Shown here: one piece after another, positions 13,301 to 22,990 of the stretch
How the letters are laid out: each line of letters begins with the position of its first letter
Numbering within the stretch: position 1 is the first letter of the stretch
Assembly (NCBI GenBank): GCA_944989445.1
Contig: CALYLW010000553.1
Coordinates: 305,878-369,877 of the forward strand
DNA: 64,000 nucleotides
Reading direction: 5' to 3'
Source: Ampullaceana balthica
Lineage: Eukaryota > Mollusca > Gastropoda > Lymnaeidae
Notes under the pieces: model-generated
What the model saw: only the letters and a program-made list of their open reading frames with translations
What the model was told of the DNA's origin: nothing
Database searches by the model: none
Translations under genes and position numbers: made by a program

Positions 13301-14596
13301 TGCGTACGTAATATATATATGGCCCCTTACGGCTGTCTATGACTTTATGTTGAGTCTAAACCAATGTTCCTTCTTAGCTTTGTTGGTTCGTGTGAAAACT
13401 AAAAAAAAGTGTGTGCAAAATTGCACAGCACCCATTTTTGTGGGAAATATTTTACAAAATTTGCATGCACTGTAATTCTACACAGCTGCGTGGCGTCGTT
13501 GGTAAGATATTTGCGCGGCCGAGCAGCCGCGCAGCTTAAAAGGAACATTGGTCTCAACCTTCATTCCAGTGTCATCATTCAACGCATCACTAAGGATTGT
13601 ACAATAAACGGGACTCCAAAACGATAATCTGTGTGATCTTGTTAAATGGTATGGATCTTTGAGGGTTCCCAGTCCAGCACATGCAGCTGATCAGACACAA
13701 GGGGTTTATTGTCATCAAGGGCCAGTTGCACACCTTCTTTGATACCACTGTGATAACTCATGGTCCCCCCAAGACACACGTAAACACACCTTGTTCTTAG
13801 CAGTTGTGTTTATAAATTTACGTACTTCGTTATGTAACCATTCAGAAACTATTCTTTCATTGATTGGAAAGGTCTCTATGCTAATCTGATTTTCATGGGT
13901 TAAAACATAACGTGTTGTAAGCGTTTGTATCTTCAGAGTGGCCTCCAGGATACACACAGGGGTGATAACCTCAATATCCCAATACCAAAATATGTGTGGG
14001 AATGAATGTGGGGGACGTGGGTTGATTAGTAACCCTAAACAAATGTGTGGACAACAAATATCCTAATGTATATTAACAGTTGCCGCCCCTATGTTTCAGC
14101 GCCCTTCATGATGACCAACTACTACCCGCCCCACCCAGTCAGCACCATTTTCACCCAGGACGGCTTCTTCAAAACCGGCGACCGCGGCCTGCTGACCGAG
14201 TCCGACCACCTGTACTGCTACGGACGAGCCGGTGAGGTCATCTCACAGGGGGCTGTGCTCGTGTACACCAGCTGGCCGGAGGGGATACTGGCCAAGTGCC
14301 CGGACGTCAGCGATGTCGTTGTGCTCAACGTGCCAGACGCGTCCGGAGAGGACCGGCTCATCGCTTGCGTTGTGCCGAAACCAGGCTCCGGCCTCACCAA
14401 GAAGAAGCTGTTCCACTTCTACCAGTCGTCGTTCATGTCGATGCCCACTTCCTCACATATACCCACGTCACCGTCAGTGTTTTGTCGCCCTGAGATTTGC
14501 GACATTTTGTTCTTTGAACAGTTCCCGGAGACACAGACAGGAAAAGTTAGTACGCGGGAACTAAAGTCTGTTGTCAGGCAAAAACTGGCTTTGTAA
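4116..14596 (+). CDS. AMP-binding acyl-CoA synthetase-like protein (5 exons)
   Basis: Class I adenylate-forming enzyme (ANL superfamily: acyl-CoA synthetase, 4-coumarate-CoA ligase, luciferase-like). Family members activate a carboxylate with ATP to an acyl-AMP and usually pass it to CoA. The exons 4116-4379, 5643-6122, 6872-7054, 8321-8534 and 14100-14596 have GT-AG borders and matching phases (0, 0, 0, then 1), giving 545 residues, a normal family length. Visible motifs: the P-loop as TSGSSGFCK (190-198), the YGxTE block as YSSSE (326-330), TGD (406-408), GR (422-423) and the C-terminal GK with the catalytic-type lysine at 529. The start ATG has a good context (ACCATGG); an open stretch continues upstream to an AG at about 4072, so a few more residues or a 5' exon are possible. 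The proline of the usual xPK is cysteine here, and the YGxTE glycine is serine. Substrate and cellular location cannot be read. The exons are GC-richer than the AT-rich introns. Confidence 0.87.
4435..5001. mobile_element. hAT-like non-autonomous element in intron 1
   Basis: Flanked by a perfect 8-bp duplication GGTGTTAG (4427-4434 and 5002-5009), as expected for hAT insertion. The termini are imperfect inverted repeats: CTATGGCGGATTAAAGGGG at the left, and CAGGGGCGGATTAAGAC reading in from the right. No transposase. It carries a tRNA-like segment at about 4653-4735. Confidence 0.82.
4653..4735 (+). mobile_element. tRNA-derived SINE-like head
   Basis: Looks like a decayed tRNA-type promoter: an A-box-like 'tggtcttgaggtaga' about 45 bp before a B-box-like GATCGATTCC, followed by a T/A-rich stretch. 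A functional tRNA is unlikely because no acceptor stem is evident. Sits inside the hAT-like element 4435-5001. Confidence 0.45.
5643..6122 (+). CDS. AMP-binding gene, coding exon 2 (P-loop)
   Basis: Residues 89-248. The acceptor is the pyrimidine-rich 'ttccttcacgtgtcttgtag' and the donor is CAG|GTAAGT. The exon carries the ATP-phosphate loop (DDLAVLFATSGSSGFCK) and a downstream GWMGGFPFDYL block that resembles the family's substrate-entry region. Confidence 0.88.
6872..7054 (+). CDS. AMP-binding gene, coding exon 3
   Basis: Residues 249-309 (61 codons, both borders phase 0): acceptor 'tttcacgcag', donor AAG|GTTTTT. It ends with PFIVTGGQSIKK, in the place of the family's 'GGAPL' segment that precedes the active-site loop. 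Confidence 0.83.
7328..8084. mobile_element. hAT-like element in intron 3
   Basis: Perfect 8-bp flanking duplication GTTTAAAC (7320-7327 and 8085-8092), itself a palindrome. Ends are TAGTGTTGTACCGG at the left and TAAGGGTGTACCGG read from the right. The interior has recurring 'ccggatttat' and 'ctggatt' motifs and no transposase. A copy of the AAATCCCTTATAT family is nested inside. Confidence 0.82.
7556..8035 (-). repeat. Interspersed repeat, AAATCCCTTATAT family (nested)
   Basis: One of four copies in the window (others near 19797, 20285 and 25713). The core includes 'atagagataaactaaaaatg', 'ctgaaattttgatac' and 'ccaaatttcagctcga', and it ends in a GACAGA-rich tract followed by ATATAAGGGATTT. 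The two ends are short inverted repeats of TCCCTTATAT, so it is probably a non-autonomous TIR element. Confidence 0.75.
8321..8534 (+). CDS. AMP-binding gene, coding exon 4
   Basis: Residues 310-380 plus one base. The acceptor is 'tttgatttcccag'; the donor is AAAT|GTAAGA, used because the split serine codon then joins exon 5 in frame (GEILIK then SPFMMTNYY), matching the family's 'GEI...G....YY' layout. Contains YSSSE, the counterpart of YGxTE. Confidence 0.86.
8541..11497. repeat. 34-bp tandem array, ~87 perfect copies, intron 4
   Basis: The period is 34 bp, and the text recurs identically every 1020 bp (30 units). I saw no variant unit. Each unit has TAACGTCACCAGAGTAGCC followed by TATATGCACACAAAG. 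The array begins six bases after the exon 4 splice junction and ends at 11497. Each unit carries AAAGTAACG, close to the real donor AAATGTAAG, which suggests that the founding unit included the start of the intron. There are no spacers, so it is not a CRISPR array. Confidence 0.97.
11966..12376. repeat. (CAA)n-rich low-complexity tract
   Basis: Mostly CAA/AACAAC with interruptions, including a unique island at 12136-12175. Open reading frames here code only N/Q/T/K or V/C/L runs and are low-complexity artefacts. Confidence 0.9.
12536..12690 (+). repeat. Repeat tail fragment with GACAGACA tract
   Basis: Includes 'gtaccaaatttcac', then GAACAGACAGACAACCAGAC, then 'cttatatatatag'. This layout resembles the tails of the AAATCCCTTATAT family but the sequence is diverged. 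Probably a related element. Confidence 0.4.
14100..14596 (+). CDS. AMP-binding gene, terminal coding exon 5
   Basis: Residues 381-545. The acceptor 'cctatgtttcag' supplies the two bases completing the serine codon split with exon 4. The exon contains DGFFKTGDRG, YGRAGEVISQG (hinge and linker region) and a C-terminal FPETQTGKVSTREL, matching the family's 'P.T.sGK..r.eL' with its conserved lysine. The TAA stop at 14594-14596 lies within the first unit of the downstream repeat. Confidence 0.92.
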
Positions 14597-14855
14597 TCCT
14601 GATGTGGAAAGCTGTGTCTGACACAGAATGGTATTGTAGTTCTGATGTGGAATACTTCGTCAGACACGGACTAGTATTGTAGTTCTGATGTGGAATACTG
14701 TCGTCAGACACAGACTAGTATTGTAGTTCTGATGTGGAATACTGTGTCAGACACAGACTAGTATTGTAGTTCTGATGTGGAATACTGTGTCAGACACAGA
14801 CTAGTATTGTAGTTCTGATGTGGAATACTGTGTCAGACACAGAGTAGTATTGTAT
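14591..14855. repeat. 43-bp palindromic tandem repeat over stop codon and 3' UTR
   Basis: About six copies with a 43-bp period. Each unit holds 'gttctgatgtggaatact' and the perfect palindrome CTGTGTCAGACACAG (slightly altered in copies 1-2). The first, most diverged copy contains the TAA stop of the AMP-binding gene. In RNA each unit could form a 7-bp stem, so the 3' UTR may carry a run of small hairpins. Confidence 0.9.
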
Positions 14856-15038
14856 CTTCCACGATGAAATCCATATACGAACAAAGATGGCAATTTGGCA
14901 ATGTCGTTGAAAACTGAAGTATGTGAAATGACTGAAATCCTAGTTTGGATGTGAGATTCGATATCTTTTAAAGAATGGTCGTTGTCATGCTTCAGAACAT
15001 GCAAGATAAACACATGCCAAAGCTGCTATTGTGTAAAC

Positions 15039-15044
15039 AATAAA
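15039..15044 (+). terminator. Candidate polyadenylation signal AATAAA
   Basis: AATAAA lies 443 bases after the stop codon, the first canonical signal seen downstream of the AMP-binding gene. Cleavage site not determined. Confidence 0.55.
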
Positions 15045-15692
15045 CATGAAATACCAAAGAATAGAAATCCGCTATAATAGAGTCACAATATTTTCATTGC
15101 AATGCAATTTACGCTTGTTGACGCGTCTTGACTTGAATCTTTGCACATATTTATAAATGTATATTTAATGTGAAACGCTATTTTTGTTTAGTAAATGCTT
15201 GATGACATTGACATTAAAATTATGTAATTTTAAACAACCCGCTAGACCCTAGACAAGGATGTTGTTTAGAGGAAGCCCGAGACCCAGAAAATGAATGTTT
15301 CACCCAGGCAGGCAGACTTAAAACCCCCAAAACAGCATTTTTGCCCCGAGACATTGCTTAAAGTACTAAAACTCAGATTTTAATGTTGTACCAATTCCCC
15401 AGACAGAAATGTTTCCAATAGACACCCCCAACACCGGAGGCAAGTACGTTGCTCCTAGACAGACTTAGATTTTATAGTAAAGTTTACTAGAATAAAGTCT
15501 GTAATCCCCCGCAGAACCAAGCACATGTATTAGACGTATATTAGCTCTACACCTCAGACTTGAATGCTTCACTGGACTCAGGCGAGTTAGAAGCCCCTAT
15601 ACAACTTAACAGCTCATATTCATTTTCTCAAAAACCATATTCCAGTATTTCCAAGCATCTAGTTAAAAAAATACTTGAGCTTCCTCTTATAT

Positions 15693-15850
15693 TATCCTAA
15701 ATAAGAACATATGCCACCACAACATAAGACCAGTGATATCTGGAACCATATTATCGTAGATGAGAACATATGCTACAACATAAGACCAGTGATATCTAGA
15801 ACCATATTATCGTAGATGAGAACATATGCTACAACATAAGACCAGTGATA
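15693..15850. repeat. 56-bp tandem repeat, ~2.8 copies
   Basis: CAGTGATATC recurs at 15731, 15787 and 15843, a 56-bp period. Units contain 'aaccatattatcgtag' and 'agaacatatgctac'. Non-coding. Confidence 0.88.
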
Positions 15851-16289
15851 ACCAGACAAATTCTGCTCATTATTTCTTACCATCAGACACCTTGTATTTA
15901 TGATGAAAACGTTTTGAGAAATTTATGGGAATTTAACACTTCCGGGTTCATCTCTCTTTTATCCCTGACCCCGTCCATGATTATCACCCTTGTTTATGCC
16001 CCTTGGTTCACACCCCCCCCCTTTTTTCCACCTAATTCCCTGATTATGTCGGACAGGTCGCTATTTTAGATACGTAACGGCTTTGTCTATGATGAATGCA
16101 GCCTTCACTCGTGGTTTCCAAGTTAAAAAATTTCGAGTCTGACAAAACACGTGGATTCCATGAAGTCCCCCCTCTCAGGGACACGATGTAACATCATTCA
16201 TGTCTGTATACCTCGTGTCCGCGAACGGAGGATATCATCGTCACAAGTCTACCTCAAAGTTGTTCCCAAGGAATTTTACATTAACTTAG

Positions 16290-16590
16290 AATGTATTGGA
16301 AAATATGTTGATTAGAAGAAAATGTTAAGGGTGTTGGTTTATTAAAGGAAAATATTAATGATTTTAGTTGATTAGACCAAAAGATTAACGTTTTTTTTGT
16401 TGATTTCAGGAGAGTATTAATGTTTTCAGTTGATAACAGAACCATATTAACGTTGTTAGTAAGAGGAATATATTAACGTTGTTATTTGATCAGATGAAAA
16501 TTTTAACAATGTTTGTTTATTAGAGGAAAATGTTAACGGTGTATGTTTATTAGCATAAAATATTAACGTTGTATTTAATTATTAGCGTTG
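16290..16590. repeat. Degenerate ~35-45-bp tandem repeat
   Basis: Roughly eight diverged copies of 'attaacgttgt...tgattagaggaaaat'. An old decayed satellite. The rest of 14856-17500 shows no recognisable gene. Confidence 0.65.
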
Positions 16591-17513
16591 TTCAAAGTTT
16601 TGATGCATCTAAGTTCATACAGGATGATTAGATGTTTACGTTATTACGTCTACATTACACACGAGCCGTGTTTGTCAAGTTTCTTAATTACCGGTTCAAA
16701 AGGAAGTCACATTTTATACTAGATTAAATATTGTTGCCATGGTAACTGGTAGTTTCTTGATGACCAGGAAGTCAAGCACCAAACACAAAGCCGCACGGCC
16801 CCATTTTAAGCGTAGAATAATTTCTCTATTCGTTGAGAGATAAAGAGTCTTTAAGTTACCAAATGAAAACTGCTATAGCTTCATTGAAATCCTTTTCGTT
16901 CTGTTTGTCAAAGTTGAACTCTGAAATAATTTAGCGTAAGTCGCGTCCTTTAATGGGCCCTAAGTATAACGATACCGACCTTTAGAGGAAGTTAACACCC
17001 CAAATGTACCTTAAACTTAAAAGTAAACTTCATTATTTTTAAGTAGTTACATCTTTCAGAGTTTATAGAATCCTAAGTGTATCGATCCCCCAATTTAGAG
17101 GAATCGGACATCGCAGATTAACCTAAACTTAAAAATGAAGTTCATTATATAAGTGGTTACTTATTTCAACCTTTATAGCACCACAAGTGTAACGATACTG
17201 TCGTTTAGAGGAATTTAATATCACAAATTATACTGATGTGAATATATAAAAATTTCCAAATATATATAATATATAAATTTCTAAAAGGCTGCTGCCTTGT
17301 TGAACACAATCTTAATGAACAGCTCGAAAAGAGATGTTCTTTTCTCGCTTAGTTAAAAATGTGTTATATGCATAAGTGCTTAGGACTTTAATTTTTATCA
17401 TATTATGCACATATTTGTTTGGAACGTGTTAGTATAAGACAAGTGGACACACCTTGTAGGATTTCATGTTATGTTGCAATGTATTGGAATGTTTTATCTA
17501 GTAGCTAACGACA

Positions 17514-17775
17514 TATTATCTTATCTATTACAGACGCTTCTTTACAGAAGTTTACTGCGTCCTACGCTTATCCATTGTTTTGGTCTAGTCTAGCATTTTT
17601 ACTTGAGTTTTAAATGTTTCTAGTGTATTGGTTTTCCTGCTTTCCTTAGGCAACCCATTTCACGCCTGAATTCCAGAAAGGGAATAACGAGTTTTTTTTA
17701 TATTTTAATTTTTTGAATACGATTATAAAAAGTGTTTTTATCCATATGCCTATCTGAGGGTTGTATCATACATTA
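17514..17775 (-). mobile_element. LINE 3' end fragment, (GATAA)n tail
   Basis: Collinear with 58808-59290: 'acagacgct..t.tacagaag', 'gcgtcc', 'ggttttcct', 'ggcaacccatt.cacgcc.gaattcc', 'gtttttatcc' and 'atctgagg' occur in the same order. On the - strand it ends in TTATC/GATAA repeats, the expected LINE 3' tail. Truncated and frame-broken. Confidence 0.7.
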
Positions 17776-18299
17776 TCTATAACAAAGATATATTCATTCT
17801 TCTTTAATAATGTAAATGCCATATATATCTTTTAAAATATGTTCTTACAACGTATAATTTTAAGCGAATACATTATTTTAAATAAATACATAATAAAATA
17901 TACCTCAGACTTCCAGTAAGGGAAATAATTCAGTAATTTACAAATTATGGCAAATCATTTATTTTTATAAAAGTTACATCAATCTTCATCTTTATTTGTT
18001 GATTGAAATCTGACAATTCGTTGCCCAGCATTAAAATATTTCAGAATGCATTCTTTATTTTATGCAGAATTTGAAACATGTGCTACCATCTCTGTACCGA
18101 AAAGAATTATTTTTAGCAAAAGTAATTATAAGAGAAACGAATGTTTATCCACGTCAATACCTACTGTTGTGTTAACGAAGTTACACAAGATGGATAAAGA
18201 ACAAACGCTACAATTTTGTTATCAATAAAGAGAAGATCTATCCATACATCCCTGTGGCACAACAGTCAATGTAGGACTTTGTCTCGCCTCACCACTCCA

Positions 18300-18760
18300 T
18301 TATAATAATAATTCTATGATATATATTTCGCAGTACCTCAACAAGTAACTGGGGTCACAGCGCTTTACATAAAATTAGCAACATGCATAATTATCAATTC
18401 ATTATATGCAAAACGTTCATATCCTAAATACAAAACATAATGACTTTACGGTGCTTATAGGCTACGTTTATCTTTTTAAAGAAAATTTCTCATTCATGTT
18501 TAATTAATTTTGAAAGTAAAGTTTGAAGCCAGGTATTGAAGGTATTGAAGGCCTTAGTAAATTGGAATAATATAAATGTGTAATGGTAGAGAATCCCATG
18601 ATTTGGGGGCACAAAAAACAGAAAGACCAGATGTTTTAGTTAGTTTGTGTCTTAAGAACAGAGAGAATACGTGGGTCTGCAGAAAAGCGTAGCTGACGAG
18701 TAGAAAGAATGAAGTTCAGTAAGGTAGGAAGTGCATGAGTCAGAGCTAACCAACACCTTT
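18300..18760 (-). mobile_element. L2/CR1-like LINE 3' remnant
   Basis: The - strand translation gives APKSWDSLPLHIYIIPI, preceded by a stretch resembling 'RSLRSSDPRLLSVP'. This is the characteristic C-terminal end of L2/CR1-clade reverse transcriptase proteins. The 3' end has 'taaagcgctgtgaccc' and a TTATTATTA tail, as in that group. Several stops; non-functional. Confidence 0.72.
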
Positions 18761-19325
18761 CTTCTCCAAGATTAGATGCCAGTTGCTGTGGATATGGGAT
18801 GATTTCTCACATTAAATGAATGATTAACTATCCGCATTATCCATGTAACAGTGATTTCTGGCAAATATTGGGAAGCGCGCATGGATTTTAATCTTACTTG
18901 ACTGTTTGAACATACTTTGAAAAAGGAATTTTAAAAAGCATGAAACATATCTTCTTAAAACTTGGACAAGACACAATATTTTTGATGTAGGAGAAGCCTG
19001 ACCAAAGGTTATCACCTGGGTGAAGAATGTAGACACGAGTTTATTTAACCTCAGCTAAGGACAAGACGAGCATAAATCACCACCAGGACCACTGGTGAAG
19101 GCGACTACATATAGGATTCAAGCTCCGAGCTGGAGTTCCACAGGCGGTAACTGTGAGGGCAACTCCCGTGGTGCCAAGCTGTATCATCAACACATGGTGT
19201 TCTCTTGGCTTATCCAGCTGCGGAAGAAGAGGTAATGTGCTGTCCAGATGTGCTGTCCAGGGAACCGGCTTAACCTATTTTTGTTGTTTTTGAAAAAATC
19301 CCAGACGTTTTGCTATGTGAATTCT

Positions 19326-19405
19326 ACACTACCGTCACACAGCGACAGACTGATGGACGCCGGATACACTACCGTCACACAGCGACAGACTGATGGACGC
19401 CGGAT
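19326..19405. repeat. 40-bp direct duplication, 2 copies
   Basis: Two perfect adjacent copies beginning ACACTACCGTCACACAGCGA and ending 'gatggacgccggat'. A recent local duplication. Confidence 0.95.
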
Positions 19406-19434
19406 ATAAATAGCCAGTTGAATACTCTCTAGGC

Positions 19435-19613
19435 CAGTGATGGCGAACCTCTGGCACGCGTGTCACAGTCGGCACGCAGAGCCTCGTCATCCGCCACGCG
19501 ACTAAAATATTACTTTCTTAATCAAACTACAGACCCCTATTTTCGGGTTTCATTGGCGTGTTGGCATTTTGCTATTAATACGTGGGTTTTGGTTTGAATT
19601 TTGGGCACCACTG
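19435..19613. mobile_element. 179-bp hAT-like MITE
   Basis: Perfect 8-bp target duplication CTCTAGGC (19427-19434 and 19614-19621). Ends are CAGTGATGGCGAACC at the left and CAGTGGTGCCCAAAATTC read from the right. Non-coding; the CAGTG start and 8-bp duplication are typical of hAT. Confidence 0.88.
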
Positions 19614-19796
19614 CTCTAGGCTAAGGTAATAATGGGTTGAAAGAGAAATAAACTTGTAAGTTCACACGAAATTATGCTACATAAGTCATGAAGCTGCCAA
19701 TCCCATTTCATCAAGCATGTTGAATAGTAGCTGTAGCAGCTGTTACCCGTAGAAATGAAAACACATTTTATTCCGTTAATCGAAGTATTTTTAAAT

Positions 19797-20252
19797 GCCT
19801 TATATTAACTTCGCGGCCGTCTCTGTCTGTCTCTCTGTCGTCATCTCATCATCTCATGGACGGGCGGAAAAAGAAGAGTCGAAAATGACCCACTTCCAGT
19901 GATCCAATCGAGCTGAAATTTGGCACACGGACCCGACTCACCTAACAATGCATCGTATCAAAATTTCAGATCGATCGATCGTACCGTAATTAAATTAATG
20001 CATTTTTAGTTTATCCTTATATGAGGTATGTAATTCAAATTCACGGTTTGTTATTGTTTTTTTCTTCCACTTCCACGTGAGTTTGAGTTGACGCCGACCG
20101 TCGTGCCGACACCCCCTCACGTCCCACCCCCATTTATTAAAGACAAGGGACATCACTCGGTGTCAGTCTGTCAATGTTTGTAGCGTTTGAAATATTCAAT
20201 ACTGTTAGTTATGTCTCATATATAAGGGATTTATAGTCAAAAACTTTGTTTT
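19797..20252 (+). repeat. AAATCCCTTATAT-family repeat, copy 2
   Basis: Begins 'aaatgccttatattaact' with a TCTGTC-rich block, passes through 'gagctgaaatttggcacac' and 'tcaaaatttcagatcgatcg', and ends 'atatataagggatttatag' plus 'tcaaaaactttgttttt'. The ends form a short inverted repeat. Orientation here is opposite to the copy at 7556. Confidence 0.82.
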
Positions 20253-20284
20253 TAGGGGTTTGTTTTATTACGGGTTTGTTTTAT

Positions 20285-20790
20285 TAAATCCCTTATATTA
20301 ACTTCACCGCCGTCTCATCATCTCTCTCTGTCTTGGGCGGGCGGAAAAACAAAAGTAAATAATGACCCACTCCCCGTAATCCGATGGAGCTGAAATTTTG
20401 CACACGGACCCGTCTCACCTAACAGTGCATCGTATCAAAATTTCAGACCGTAACTAAATTAATGCATTTTTATTTTATCTTTATATAACGTATGTAATTC
20501 AAATTGACTGTTTGTTATTGTTGTTTTTTTTCACGTGAAATTTTGAGTTGACGCGTTGACGCGACACATCGAAGCACTGGCGTGCTTTTGTTTACATTTT
20601 ACGTGTCACGATGAGCTCGGTCAAGCGAATCGGTGACCAGACATTTCCCCCTCTCCCACACCCCGCCCCCCAGGGTTATGAAGCAAAGTTGAGTTAAGAC
20701 AGATTCAGTCTGTAAATATTTGTAAATACTTTTAGTTATGTCTCTTATATAAGGGATTTATAGTCAAAAACTTTGTTTTTACGGGTTTGT
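20285..20790 (+). repeat. AAATCCCTTATAT-family repeat, copy 3
   Basis: Same orientation as copy 2 and only about 30 bp downstream. It begins AAATCCCTTATATTAACTTC and ends 'tatataagggatttatagtc'. The close same-orientation pair may be a duplication or insertion into a preferred site. Confidence 0.82.
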
Positions 20791-21289
20791 TTTATTTCCA
20801 AGTTTTTATGTCCCAAAAATATTACTTTGTAAAAAAATTACTTATAATATTTATTCTTATTGTTATGAATGTACATTTCGTGGTTTTATTTTCGTCACCA
20901 GTTTCTAACAATAAAAATCATATAATATAACAATATTATAAAAAGCAGACGTTTATAGTTATAGTTAATTGTGCACATTGAAACTTGTAAGTGTCCCGAT
21001 TTCTATAGCAATAATTTTTTTATGTCCATAGCACAAGAAGCACAATGTCCAACAACTCTTAGTATTTCAGTGTTCAAAACTCAAAACAAATACTATCTCT
21101 AAAATTTATGACACCCCAAAAGGAAAAATAAATAAATTAAGAAATGTCCCCACAATTTCTTATTATCCCAATAACTGACCCTATATATTATTAAGATTCT
21201 CGATCTGACATATGTCATAGAGAGTTTCAGATTTTACACTGGCATTAAACACAGAAATTAAATGCTGGAATTACTTTCTCACAGTTTTG

Positions 21290-21354
21290 TGACAGGGGGA
21301 GGGGGGAGTTAAAGTTGGTCAAAACTAGCGTGACGTACTTTATGGACGGCCCCA
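21290..21354 (-). mobile_element. Terminal fragment of GGGCCGTCC-type TIR element
   Basis: A G-rich block followed by 'gtcaaaactagcgtgacgta' and 'tttatggacggcccc', matching the right end of the element at 37674-39569. No left end found upstream; an isolated terminus. Confidence 0.65.
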
Positions 21355-22883
21355 TAGGCCTGGAAGGATCGTGCTCGAAACACTCCCGATGAAATCACAA
21401 CCATCTCTAGTCCGACATGTGGACGCACCTTTTGGGCAAGAATAGCTCTAATAGTCCATCAAAGGAAACACCAAGCTGCCAAAGCACATGGCTAATGTGA
21501 TGAGAATGTTCCCCGTTGATCACGAAGGACCTAAACATGACCTGTTACGACTTTCCAGCCAAGACTCTCATAATTCGTTGTGATATAAAATCTTGTTTCT
21601 TTTAGAAATTCTAAAATAGACTTAATCCCTAAGAGCCCATTGGAGAAAAAAAAGCCTCCGTCTTCACATTTCATTTTTTAAATCAGTTCTGCATATTAAA
21701 CATCATTCTTATGACTTTATTTAAGCTTTAACAAAAAGAAACTTCCCTGAAATTATGCAAATAAGACAGCTTTGCTTATTTTGGGATTAAAAAGGCCTGC
21801 ATTGATAAATTATTGTAAGCAGGACATCTCATTTGCATAATGTTTCAGCTTTTTGTTGTTGTTGTTGTTGTTTTCATCTACAATATTTACGAATTATGTT
21901 TTTTAAATTTTTTTTAAAATGCTTTGTCTTTTTGACATAGTCCGCAATTTTTTGCATCAAGAGGGTTAGCACCTTTTCGCACTAACAATACTGTAAAACT
22001 CTGAGAAAAAGAGGAGACAAGAAATTATCGTTTCTTATTCATGCATTTTTCTCACACTATTAGCTCGAGTTATTTTGTCATCACTCTTCCTTGCAATAGA
22101 TGAAGAAAAAAATCCACAAAATGTCATCAACTTTTTTGCTGGTGTAATGTACGAGTTACCTCTTCATGTAGAGACACACACAATGCAATTAAAATGTCAA
22201 AGAGAAATTTTAGGTCTTTTCAGGGTTTCTTATAACAGCAATAAAAACATGGATCTCTTTGCTTGATGGTTACAAAGAAACTCAAAGACAGTAATTATGG
22301 TTTTCATTCATTCGGCCCTACACGAAACGTTTATATTTTAAAAAACGAAGAATAATAATATATTATCATATTAGCATATGCTAATGAGTCCTTGACACGC
22401 TGTTTATCACACGCAAACAAAATATCATCTTGTAATTTGTGGTGTCATGTTGACCCTGGGACAGCAGAGAAACTTGACACCAGCATGCCTCAAACTGTTT
22501 ACCATTGTCCTAAATTCGTTTTAAACATTATTGACATTATGCCTAGTTATTGTTATGCAACACCTTTGGAATAATTTTATTCAAATGTTAATAGCCAATT
22601 GATTACTAAATACGTTTTGTCAATATGAAAAAATTAAACAATGTAATTTGCAATTGTCACGCAAGTAGTGTCTATCAGTCAGTCCTGACGCTAATAATTT
22701 TAGAAAGCAGGGAAAACCAAATTACTGCATCAAAAGGGGTGCAAATTAAATATGCGCTGTAAAAAAATATTATATGACGTCATTGTTTTCGCTCATATTT
22801 TAATTTTGGAAAAAGGAACATTGTAAAAAGAGAATTAGATGATGGTTAATTATGAAATCAAAAAAGAAACCCCTATTATAAAA

Positions 22884-22990
22884 TACTTTGTGTACATTTC
22901 AGAAAGTTTAATATTTCGTATTTATCAAACAAGGACAAGTTAGTTGGGCTTTTGAAAAAGGTCGACGCCGTAAGGCGCCCTAAAAAAAGT
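22884..22990 (+). repeat. Interspersed repeat fragment, also at 53.6-54.0 kb
   Basis: Shares 'aatactttgtgtacattt', 'acaaggacaagttagttggg' and 'cttttgaaaaagg' followed by a GC-rich GGCGCC-type palindrome with the copies at 53643-54010. A reversed fragment also occurs near 60003-60075. Non-coding; class unknown. Confidence 0.7.

Larger units (their letters stand above)
11502..13326. mobile_element. TIR element split by another transposon
   Basis: The ends are inverted repeats: GGGCCATCCATATATTACGT at the left, and GGGGCCATATATATATTACG read from the right. Internal blocks ('ttcaatggcttcacacg', G-rich 'gaggtcaaaactttttga', 'gggggtctaac') match the copy at 37674-39569. The middle is replaced by the hAT-type insertion 11778-12918. 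Target duplication not resolvable; superfamily unknown. Confidence 0.75.

Noticed and set aside
13715..13957. 80-codon - strand frame in intron 4
   Set aside because: No recognised motif and no sign of splice structure; probably chance.
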